Positions 17,879 to 25,120 of a stretch of 64,000 nt of DNA are shown piece by piece (position 1 is the first letter of the stretch; every line of letters begins with the position of its first letter). The position numbers were made by a program, and so were the translations under genes. The DNA comes from [Clostridium] citroniae WAL-17108. Lineage in GTDB: Bacteria > Bacillota > Clostridia > Lachnospirales > Lachnospiraceae. The notes under the pieces are model-generated. The model did not search any database and had not been told where the DNA came from. It saw only the letters and a list, made by a program, of their open reading frames with translations. Location of the stretch: NCBI RefSeq assembly GCF_000233455.1, contig NZ_JH376420.1, forward strand, positions 1,362,495 to 1,426,494, given 5' to 3'.

Positions 17879-17907
17879 ATTTTATCAGAAAATCAGTCTA
17901 CTGTCAA
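17879..17907 (-). promoter_or_regulatory. Consensus promoter of the leader/KTR/RlmN-like transcript
   Basis: TTGACA (17907-17902) and TAAAAT (17884-17879) with a 17-base spacer. Confidence 0.8.
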
Positions 17908-18000
17908 TACACAACAGGAAGTATTTAACCTAATGATATGAATTGTGTGGACATATCCAAAAAGAAAGGTGAACTGTAAAATGTAACAGGGTGAATGAAA

Positions 18001-18357
18001 ATGGCAAAAAGACCCGTACCATTGTACGACTTTAAGGCTTTCGGGGCAGCTATAAAAGCCGCGAGAAATGAATACGGCGAGAGCCGCAAAAAGGTAAGCG
18101 ACGAGTTATATATTTCCCCGCGCTACCTTGCGAATATCGAGAACAAGGGACAACAGCCGAGTTTACAGGTATTCTATGACCTTGTAACCCGGTATCATAT
18201 TTCGGTAGATCAATTTTTCTTCCCGAACAGCAATGCGGAGAAATCCACCGGGCGGCGGCAGCTTGACGCGCTGCTGGACGGTATGAGCGATAAAGGCATA
18301 CGGATTGTAACCGCAACAGCAAGGGAGATAACGGAAGTCGAAAAAGCAGAGGATTAA
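18001..18357 (+). CDS. XRE-family transcriptional regulator
   Basis: A 118-aa protein with an N-terminal helix-turn-helix (DFKAFGAAIKAARNEYGE, then RYLANIENKGQQPS, about residues 10-65). A close relative with the same layout is in IME2 at 57255. The ATG at 18001 is chosen over 17995 because it aligns with the start of that relative behind the same GGGTGA sequence. It is upstream of mobC and likely represses element transfer genes. Confidence 0.85.
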   Translation: MAKRPVPLYDFKAFGAAIKAARNEYGESRKKVSDELYISPRYLANIENKGQQPSLQVFYDLVTRYHISVDQFFFPNSNAEKSTGRRQLDALLDGMSDKGIRIVTATAREITEVEKAED

Positions 18358-18380
18358 CCTCACAATATGAGAAATCGGGA

Positions 18381-18413
18381 GATTGCAGCGCATGGCGGCT
18401 GCAATCTTTTTTT
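18381..18413 (+). terminator. Terminator of the XRE gene
   Basis: GATTGCAGC / GCTGCAATC stem followed by seven T's. Confidence 0.9.
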
Positions 18414-18444
18414 GCGTCCAAAATCAAAGGAACGCGCAACAAAT

Positions 18445-18552
18445 ACCGCCTTTCGGTGGGGGTATGGAGTAGATAGCAAGCACAGCAAACGAGTACCCGT
18501 TTGCGGAAAATGCTTGTTGGGATAATCCCAAACCCTTATACCGAAAGGCGGT
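18445..18552 (+). other. Candidate ICE oriT (copy A)
   Basis: Just upstream of mobC. Outer inverted repeat ACCGCCTTTCGGT / ACCGAAAGGCGGT, inner palindrome GCAAACGAGTACCCGTTTGC, then CTTGTTGGGATAATCCCAAA. The 18474-18540 core recurs inverted at 24654-24754. The TTGTTGGG...CCCAAACCC part is also seen beside mobC of IME1. Confidence 0.6.
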
Positions 18553-18558
18553 GCGGAA

Positions 18559-18888
18559 ATGGAAAACCGAAAGAGAAATATACAGATGAAGTTTTACGTT
18601 ACGGAAGAAGAAAAGCGGCTGATCGACGAGAAGATGAAGCAGCTTCCCATAAAGCAGTATGGGGCATACTTCCGTAAAATGGCGATAGACGGGTATATTC
18701 TTGTCGTTGACCGAAGCGACACAAAAGCATATATCCGGGAACTGCAAGCGGTGAGCCGGAACATCAACCAAATTGCAAAACGCGCCAATGCGACGGGGAC
18801 GGTTTACAGGCAGGATATAGAGGACATTAAAAAGGCGGTGGACGAGATATGGCGGTTACAAAGACGCACCCTATTAAATCAACCTTAA
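18559..18888 (+). CDS. mobC: MobC-type relaxosome accessory protein
   Basis: A 109-aa basic protein with an N-terminal ribbon-helix-helix (RNIQMKFYVTEEEKRLIDEK) and the RNINQIAKRAN motif near residue 78 found in MobC proteins. It overlaps the relaxase gene by 40 bases. Known role: binds oriT and helps the relaxase open it. Confidence 0.9.
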   Translation: MENRKRNIQMKFYVTEEEKRLIDEKMKQLPIKQYGAYFRKMAIDGYILVVDRSDTKAYIRELQAVSRNINQIAKRANATGTVYRQDIEDIKKAVDEIWRLQRRTLLNQP

Positions 18889-20183
18889 AGGCTGCGATAG
18901 ACTATATCTTAAATCCCGAAAAGACAGACGGGAAGCTGCTTGCGTCCTCTTTCGGCTGCGGGCTGGAAACCGCCGATATTGAGTTTGCATGGACGCGGGA
19001 AGCTGCCGGAGATCGCGGCACACATTTAGGGCGGCACTTGATACAATCCTTTGCGGTGGGAGAAACCACACCGGAAGAAGCGCACAAAATCGGCATGGAA
19101 CTTGCCGGGGCGGTATTAGGCGGCAAGTATGAGTTTGTTTTGACAACTCACGTCGATAAAGACCATCTGCATAATCACTTGATTTTCAACGCGGTTAGCT
19201 TCGTTGACTACAAAAAGTACCATTCCAACAAGCAAAGCTATCACTTTATCCGGCGCACCAGCGACAGGATATGTAAAGAGCATGGGCTATCCGTCGTCGT
19301 ACCGGGACAGGACAAGGGAAAAAGCTATGCAGAATACACCGCCGAAAAGCAAGGGACAAGCTACAAAGCAAAGCTGAAAACGGCGATAGATACTCTCATT
19401 CCCCAAGTGAAAGATTTTGACGAACTGCTGCGCCGCTTGCAGGAAATGGGGTATGAAATCAAACAGGGCAAATACATTTCCTTTCGCGCTGCCGGACAGG
19501 AACGGTTTACCCGCACAAAGACGCTCGGCGCGGCCTATACGGAAGAAGCGATAAAGGAGCGTATCAAGGGCGTGTATGTTGCCAAAACAAAAACGCTGCG
19601 GGAAGATAAGAAAATCCGGCTTGTCGTCGATCTTGAAAACAGTATCAAAGCCCAACAGTCGGCGGGCTATGAACGGTGGGCGAAAATCCATAATCTGAAA
19701 CAGGCTGCTAAAAGCATGAACTTCCTAACCGAAAACAAGATTGAGTATTACAGCGACCTTGAAAGCAAAATTGCGGATATTATGACCGCCCATGACGCGG
19801 CGGCAAGGGCGGTTAAAGAGGTAGAACAGCGTATGTCTGATTTGTCGCTGCTTATCAAGCACACCACCACATACCGACAGTTAAAACCGATTTACGAGGA
19901 ATACAAGAAGTCGCGGGACAAGGAAAAGTATCTGCGGGGGCATGAAAGCGAAATTATCCTGTTTGAAGCTGCGGCAAAGGCACTCCGGGAAATGCAGATA
20001 AAGAAGCTGCCCGATCTCGCCGCGCTGCGCAAGGAGTATAGCAGCTTAAACGACAGGAAAAGCAAATTGTATGAGGATTACCGCCAAGCGAAAAAGCAAA
20101 TGCAGGAGTACGGCATTGTCAAAAAGAACGTCGATAGTATTCTTTACCCGTCCCAAAGCAAGGCGCGGGAGCAGGAGCGATAA
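18849..20183 (+). CDS. ICE relaxase (MobP type)
   Basis: A 444-aa relaxase/mobilization nuclease. Motif III is HLHNHLIFNAV at about residues 98-108, giving the metal-binding histidines; the nucleophile tyrosine is probably Y18 of AAIDYILNP. A helical, charged C-terminus follows (about 280-440). It nicks oriT and pilots the transferred strand. Partners are MobC upstream and VirD4, which is presently split by IME2. Confidence 0.92.
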   Translation: MAVTKTHPIKSTLKAAIDYILNPEKTDGKLLASSFGCGLETADIEFAWTREAAGDRGTHLGRHLIQSFAVGETTPEEAHKIGMELAGAVLGGKYEFVLTTHVDKDHLHNHLIFNAVSFVDYKKYHSNKQSYHFIRRTSDRICKEHGLSVVVPGQDKGKSYAEYTAEKQGTSYKAKLKTAIDTLIPQVKDFDELLRRLQEMGYEIKQGKYISFRAAGQERFTRTKTLGAAYTEEAIKERIKGVYVAKTKTLREDKKIRLVVDLENSIKAQQSAGYERWAKIHNLKQAAKSMNFLTENKIEYYSDLESKIADIMTAHDAAARAVKEVEQRMSDLSLLIKHTTTYRQLKPIYEEYKKSRDKEKYLRGHESEIILFEAAAKALREMQIKKLPDLAALRKEYSSLNDRKSKLYEDYRQAKKQMQEYGIVKKNVDSILYPSQSKAREQER

Positions 20184-20198
20184 ACCAAACATAAATAA

Positions 20199-20228
20199 AA
20201 AGGACAGTCGATTTACTCGGCTGTCCTT
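20199..20228. terminator. Terminator between relaxase and lipoprotein genes
   Basis: AAGGACAG / CTGTCCTT stem between convergent genes, with A-rich and T-rich flanks. Confidence 0.75.
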
Positions 20229-20253
20229 ACTGGTACTGCTTGATAACTCAAGA

Positions 20254-21015
20254 TTACTTTTCCCAAGTAAAGCGGAGATACCGGCTGGCAAGAATCTGCC
20301 CTCCATCATCAAAACAAATCACCGTACTGGGATTATCCGGAGTAATTGTCATTGTTTCTAATTCTGAACCATTAGCGTCATAACAAATGATTTCCACCGA
20401 ACCAACTTCACTCCCTAATTCAAAGGTTTGATAGTCAGTAACTTCCTCTGGGGTGTAATCTGTTTTGGAGATTTCCGAATGGTTTTCATCATAATATATC
20501 ATGGAAAAAGATGTTGTCGGTTGTTGAATTTCAAATGTAACTTGGCAGGAATAATCAATTCCTGTCATGGCACATTGATCAGTGATTTCCATGCGGTCAA
20601 AATAAGTTTCTGTATCAAAATATACCCCTTCTTCATCATGATACAGATAGTAAGCTGTAACAGAGTTTTCGGATTCCTCTTGCGGAAGATATGCTATCGC
20701 GCCTTCAGCACCCACGGAATCATTGTCCAAGTTTGCCCCAAACGTCATACTGGTAAAGTTCTGATCTCCAGCATAAGCAACATCTGCACTGGCAGAGAAA
20801 TAATATACGCAAGCAGCGTCCAAATCAAATGAGTAGCTATTATCTGCAAAATCCGCATAGACCTTTGTATTTTCCGGCAACTCTTGCTCATTGTTTATAA
20901 AAATTGCCCCTATCGCCGATTCATAATCAGGCGTAAAATTATCCTGCGATGAATTGCAGGCCGTCATACTTACCAATAAAGCTGCCATCGAAATGGCACA
21001 TAGAAGTTTCCTCAT
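20254..21015 (-). CDS. Predicted lipoprotein, unknown function
   Basis: A 253-aa protein with a signal peptide ending in the lipobox SMTAC (Cys about residue 20). The mature part is acidic and beta-rich, with no recognised domain. ATG at 21015 chosen because GAGGTG lies about 7 bases upstream. It is a single-gene unit with its own promoter between the relaxase and the end of the long operon, so it is probably ICE cargo. Confidence 0.75.
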   Translation of the reverse strand: MRKLLCAISMAALLVSMTACNSSQDNFTPDYESAIGAIFINNEQELPENTKVYADFADNSYSFDLDAACVYYFSASADVAYAGDQNFTSMTFGANLDNDSVGAEGAIAYLPQEESENSVTAYYLYHDEEGVYFDTETYFDRMEITDQCAMTGIDYSCQVTFEIQQPTTSFSMIYYDENHSEISKTDYTPEEVTDYQTFELGSEVGSVEIICYDANGSELETMTITPDNPSTVICFDDGGQILASRYLRFTWEK

Positions 21016-21049
21016 TCCTTTGCACCTCATTTATTGAATTTAGAGTTCT

Positions 21050-21077
21050 AAAAAGCACAATGTGCTTTTTTATTATA
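21050..21077 (-). promoter_or_regulatory. Promoter with overlapping palindrome for the lipoprotein gene
   Basis: A -10 TATAAT on the minus strand (21077-21072), immediately followed by the near-perfect palindrome AAAAAGCACA-ATGTGCTTTTT (21050-21070) at the expected transcription start; likely an operator. The remainder of 21086-21321 holds no gene. Confidence 0.5.
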
Positions 21078-21321
21078 CCATATCCAACTGTTTCATTCTA
21101 CCAAGAAATATGAAAAGACATGGATTAAAGAAAATGGGTTTTACTATCACCCATGCAAATTCAAAATTGTTGCTCGGTTAATTTAGAAAAGCAAGGGTAA
21201 CAAGTGGAATGTTAAGGGCTGAAAACGCCTGTATTTCTGCGGCTTCCAGCGCGGGGAAACGGCGTAGACGATACTTTATATTCAAACCCGCAAAAACGGC
21301 TTTCTAATTGTCCACGCAAGG

Positions 21322-21375
21322 ACAAAAAAGAACAGGGGCGCGGCGCCGGAAATCGGCAACCGCGCCCCTGTTTTC
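21322..21375 (-). terminator. Terminator of the long ICE transfer operon
   Basis: AACAGGGGCGCGG pairs with CCGCGCCCCTGTT; TTCTTTTTT follows on the minus strand. It directly follows the last operon gene. Confidence 0.9.
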
Positions 21376-21381
21376 TATGGA

Positions 21382-21591
21382 CTATTCCTCGTCGGTCAAG
21401 ATAAACTCCCGTTCAGAAAACTCGCTGTCCGTCATGGCTTGCAGCTTGTTTACCGTTGCGGCGGCAAGCTGACGCATATCCTCGTCCATGTAGGGCATGG
21501 CGGCAAGGATATTTTCAAGCGTTGTTTCTCGGCTGTCCTCGGCGTAGATCGCAACAATGTTTTCTTCCTCTATGGTAAAGCAGATATTCAT
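21382..21591 (-). CDS. Transposon-transfer assisting family-like small protein
   Basis: A 69-aa acidic protein starting MNICFTIEEENIVAIY, with helical remainder. Small proteins of this pattern are regular last genes of Tn1549-type operons. It starts 5 bases past the stop of the 1009-aa gene. Function unknown. Confidence 0.7.
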   Translation of the reverse strand: MNICFTIEEENIVAIYAEDSRETTLENILAAMPYMDEDMRQLAAATVNKLQAMTDSEFSEREFILTDEE

Positions 21592-21595
21592 GCTA

Positions 21596-24500
21596 TCAAA
21601 CCTCCAAATCCTTTTTATGCTCTTTCTGTTTATCTTTCGGCTGCTGCGCCGCCTGTTTCTTATACTCGTCCAGCTTTTTCAGAATAGAGGGCTTTTTCTG
21701 CGGCTGCTCCCGTTTCTCGGCTTTTACCGCTTTCGCAAGGTCGGTAACGGAAATTGCTTCGCCCGCCTTTGCCCGCTGCTCCAAATCTGCGACGGTGGGC
21801 GTTTGCGGCGTGTTATTGATAATCCCGTCAAAATTGTTGTCGTTCTGCTCTATGGTGTCCTCGACGTGCTTTAAGGGATTATCCCGCTGCGGCTGCTCGG
21901 CGGCTATGGCGTAAGCCTGTGTGCCGTTCCCCATAATGAGATACTTCCCGTCCTCCGACGCATGGTGAAAACCAAAGCCCGACGCTTCGATCTGTTCCCG
22001 GCTCATATCGGTAATATGAAAATTGCCCCTCGGCGTTCTAACGGTTTCACCCGTCAAAAGGCTTTCGGGGGTCGCTTCCGGCTGCTGCTTTTCAAGCTGC
22101 CCGTCCTTGTAGGAATATCCTTGCGCCGCGATTGCTTCAAGGGTCTTGCCTGTAACGTCGCCATAAATCCGCTTATCTGCGTCAACCAGCATTTGCAAGG
22201 TGTTTTTTACGGTGTCGGACAAGGCTTGCTGCTGTTCGGGCGGCAGCTTGTCAAATACGGGGGTTTGCTGTTCCTGCTCGGCTTGCCGTTGCTGCTGCAA
22301 CTCGGTAAAATGCCCCTCAATCTCGGTAATGAGTTCCTTTGCGGTGGCCTGTATCGTTTCAAGGGACGCTTTTAACTCGGTCATTTCCTTGCCGCTGCTC
22401 CAACCCGCCACATAGCCGAAAGAATAATCGGACGTATCAAGCCCAAAGTGCTGGCAGACGGTGTAAGCGACGCTTTCCGCTTCTACCTCGCGGGTATGGC
22501 GGTCAACGCGGTTTTGTTCTTCCGGCGGGGCGTTCAAGTCCACGTCGTGCAGCTTCGCATGGGCGATTTCGTGAATGGCGGTCTTTACCGCCTGTAATTC
22601 ACTCACGCCCTCTTTGATTGCAATGCGCTTGTCGGTTAGACTGAAATACCCGTTTGCGCCGTTTGTAATCTGTTCAAAAGTAATCGGGACGGGGGACGCT
22701 TTTTCAAGGGCGGCGAAAAAATCCTCGTACTGCTCCACATCGGCAAGCAGCGGTTTAACGGAAAGGTCGGGAAACTCCTTGCCCTCGGTCTGCGAAATAT
22801 CAAAGACGGTTATAACCTTAAAGGCGGGGACGGTGATTTCCGTTTCTTCCTTTACCACTTTTCCCTCGCGGTCAAGCATGGGCTTTCTCGTTTCGGGGTC
22901 GATTTTATCAACCAGCTTTTTCACCTTGTAGGGTGCGGGGGCAAAGATTTTAATGCCTTTCTCGCCTTTCTTTACATGGCGGTCAAACTCCTTTTCCCAT
23001 TGACGGAAGCCCATTACTAAATTGCCGCCCTGCATAGCAATTAGGATAGTGTTATTCAAACTATAATCATGGAACTTCGACATAGCGGTTAGAAACTCTT
23101 TGTAGCGGTCGCTGTCAAAAATCGCTTGTACGCCCTGTTCCAAACGGGCGGTGATCTCCTTTACCTTTTCGGCGGGCTTTTCGGAAGTAAGGATAATGGG
23201 GACGACGGGGCGGGGCTGCTGCGGCTCTGCGGCCTGTACGGCTGCTTGCTGCGTTTCGGCTGCGTCCATATAGGCTTTGTCCTGTTCGCCGCGCGACCGC
23301 TGCGGGTAACTCATAATGCGGTATTCCTCCGGCACTTCGCGCCCCTCAAACTGCCGTTCCCACTCGTCGCCGCTTTCCACGATATAGCCGTATTCGGTAA
23401 ACGCGCCTTTTTCCTGCGCGGCGGCGTTCCTGCCGAAAGTAGTAAGGTCAATGCCGCCTTTCCATTCTTCGGGCATTTGTACCATGCCGGATTGATATAA
23501 GTAATAGTCGCCCAAATCGCGGTAGGTATGTACTTCGGGGATATGGACGTAAAAATCCACGTTGTAGGTGAAGTCAATTACCTGTCCGATATTTGCAAGC
23601 CCGTTTTTCTGCTGCAAAGCTGCGTTCAGCTTGCCAACCTCGGCGGGGTCAAGCTGTTCGAGCTGCGCCGCAAGAAAATTGAGTTCGTCCACGTCGGCGG
23701 CGCATACCATTTCATAAGGCAAAGCAATATGTTTCTCCGGGTCGTCGGAATAGCCGCGAATGGAAAAATCCTGCGGGTTGTCTGCGGTAATGCCTACGTT
23801 CCGCATAGCTTCGTGTAACTGCTCCTTTGTGGCAGGCATATCCAGCCAATAGCCGCTTGGGTCGCCCGCTTCAAAGCGGCTGCGGTTGCCTATCATAATA
23901 GAAAACTGTTCGCTCATGTGTTCACGCTCCTTTTCCTGCCCGGTATTTTCGGGGATAGCTGCCGCCTGTTGCTGCTGCGGGGGTTCTTCGCCCTCTATGG
24001 TGTAGTCCGGCATGAGCATACCGTTTACTTTGAAATAGTCGGCGTACTCCTGCGGGATAGGCGGGGAGATTTCCGTAAACAAGCGGTCATACGCTTTGAT
24101 ACGCCCATTCAGATACTTTTCCATAGCCGCCTTATCGGTGAAAACCTTTCTATCTTGTCCGGCAATCTTCGCTTGGGTTCTGCTTGGGCTGTTGGTGCGC
24201 ACGCTCCATGTAAGCGTCCATGAATACGGGATAGATTTCTGCGCTTCTTTGTCATAGCGGGTATTCTCGTAAATGTAGTAATTCATCTGATATACCCGGT
24301 TGCTGCGGGTATATCGGTCATATTCATTTTTCTGCCACTCATTAGCGGTGTGCTGGACGTGCGGCGTTCTCACATATTCAAGTGCTTTATCCAGCAAAAG
24401 CGTTTTCCCCGCCTGTTCTTCCCATGCGGCGGCTTGCTCCTTTAAGCTGTCAAAAATCGCCTGTTCTGCCGCCGCGCTTTCGCTGCGCATGGAAAGTAGC

Positions 24501-24625
24501 TGCGCAATCGGCAAGGAAGCATAAGGGGCAATATCTCCGTCCTTTGCTTCAAAATATATCCGGCGTTCTATCCGCATGGTTTCGGCGGCTTCTAATTTGT
24601 CATGGTCGTATGAGGTGTACGGCAT
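21596..24625 (-). CDS. Large multidomain antirestriction-like protein (DUF3849/ArdC-like/ImmA-like/DUF4316)
   Basis: A 1009-aa cytosolic protein. Residues 1-210 resemble DUF3849; residues about 240-450 resemble ArdA-type/YodL-like segments; residues about 480-640 resemble the ArdC N-terminal ssDNA-binding domain (SLNNTILIAMQGG, GFRQWEKEFDRHVKKGEKGI); then an ImmA/IrrE-like metallopeptidase motif HEIAH at about 690; the C-terminus (about 810-1009) resembles DUF4316. Such proteins are thought to protect incoming single-stranded DNA. An internal start at MSEQFSI (about residue 236) suggests fusion of two genes that are separate elsewhere. Confidence 0.8.
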   Translation of the reverse strand: MPYTSYDHDKLEAAETMRIERRIYFEAKDGDIAPYASLPIAQLLSMRSESAAAEQAIFDSLKEQAAAWEEQAGKTLLLDKALEYVRTPHVQHTANEWQKNEYDRYTRSNRVYQMNYYIYENTRYDKEAQKSIPYSWTLTWSVRTNSPSRTQAKIAGQDRKVFTDKAAMEKYLNGRIKAYDRLFTEISPPIPQEYADYFKVNGMLMPDYTIEGEEPPQQQQAAAIPENTGQEKEREHMSEQFSIMIGNRSRFEAGDPSGYWLDMPATKEQLHEAMRNVGITADNPQDFSIRGYSDDPEKHIALPYEMVCAADVDELNFLAAQLEQLDPAEVGKLNAALQQKNGLANIGQVIDFTYNVDFYVHIPEVHTYRDLGDYYLYQSGMVQMPEEWKGGIDLTTFGRNAAAQEKGAFTEYGYIVESGDEWERQFEGREVPEEYRIMSYPQRSRGEQDKAYMDAAETQQAAVQAAEPQQPRPVVPIILTSEKPAEKVKEITARLEQGVQAIFDSDRYKEFLTAMSKFHDYSLNNTILIAMQGGNLVMGFRQWEKEFDRHVKKGEKGIKIFAPAPYKVKKLVDKIDPETRKPMLDREGKVVKEETEITVPAFKVITVFDISQTEGKEFPDLSVKPLLADVEQYEDFFAALEKASPVPITFEQITNGANGYFSLTDKRIAIKEGVSELQAVKTAIHEIAHAKLHDVDLNAPPEEQNRVDRHTREVEAESVAYTVCQHFGLDTSDYSFGYVAGWSSGKEMTELKASLETIQATAKELITEIEGHFTELQQQRQAEQEQQTPVFDKLPPEQQQALSDTVKNTLQMLVDADKRIYGDVTGKTLEAIAAQGYSYKDGQLEKQQPEATPESLLTGETVRTPRGNFHITDMSREQIEASGFGFHHASEDGKYLIMGNGTQAYAIAAEQPQRDNPLKHVEDTIEQNDNNFDGIINNTPQTPTVADLEQRAKAGEAISVTDLAKAVKAEKREQPQKKPSILKKLDEYKKQAAQQPKDKQKEHKKDLEV

Positions 24626-24653
24626 ATTGTTTCATCACGTCCTTTCTCGGTCA

Positions 24654-24754
24654 TATAAGGGTTTGGGACTATCCCAACAAGCAAAATGCCCGCGCCGTTC
24701 CAAGAGCAGCGCGGGCATTTCTCGCAAACGGGTACTCGTTTGCTGTGCTTGCTA
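24654..24754 (-). other. Second oriT-like sequence (copy B), inverted relative to copy A
   Basis: On the minus strand it repeats a 32-base block of copy A exactly, including GCAAACGAGTACCCGTTTGC, and then TGCTTGTTGGGATAGTCCCA with one change. A GC-rich hairpin (ATGCCCGCGC / GCGCGGGCAT) sits between the two blocks. It lies between the Cys-rich protein gene and the 1009-aa protein gene. Confidence 0.6.
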
Positions 24755-25120
24755 TGTAGTTGTTTTTATCCGTAAACGCCTGTTTCTCTCACTTTCCGCT
24801 TTCTGCCTGCGGCGTATCTTTGCCGCACAATCGGGACAGTATTTCGCCCGATTGCTGCCCGCCGCAAACGTGCTGCCGCATACCGCGCAACGCTTCAAAT
24901 CGGTTTCCCCGCTGCGGGTGATCTGTTCGCAAAGCTGCCTGTCTGCGGGTAAAACCGCTTCGCGGAAATAACGGCATAACAGCGAATAGCTGATACTCTG
25001 CACACACACGCAAGTTTCCCCGTCGTCCAATAGCAGACAGTTCCCGCAATCGTTGTTGGCGCACGCGGCGCGGGTCATTTTCTTAACGGCTCGATACTGC
25101 TTTTCATCAAGCCTAATCAT
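24752..25120 (-). CDS. Cysteine-rich VLP-type protein
   Basis: A 122-aa protein with CVCVQSISYSLLCRYF (residues about 37-52) and a C-terminal zinc-ribbon-like CAVCGSTF...CPDC. Relatives at 39568 and 47173 sit in IME1 and IME2. The start overlaps the topB stop (ATGA type). Likely nucleic-acid binding; function unknown. Confidence 0.8.
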   Translation of the reverse strand: MIRLDEKQYRAVKKMTRAACANNDCGNCLLLDDGETCVCVQSISYSLLCRYFREAVLPADRQLCEQITRSGETDLKRCAVCGSTFAAGSNRAKYCPDCAAKIRRRQKAESERNRRLRIKTTT

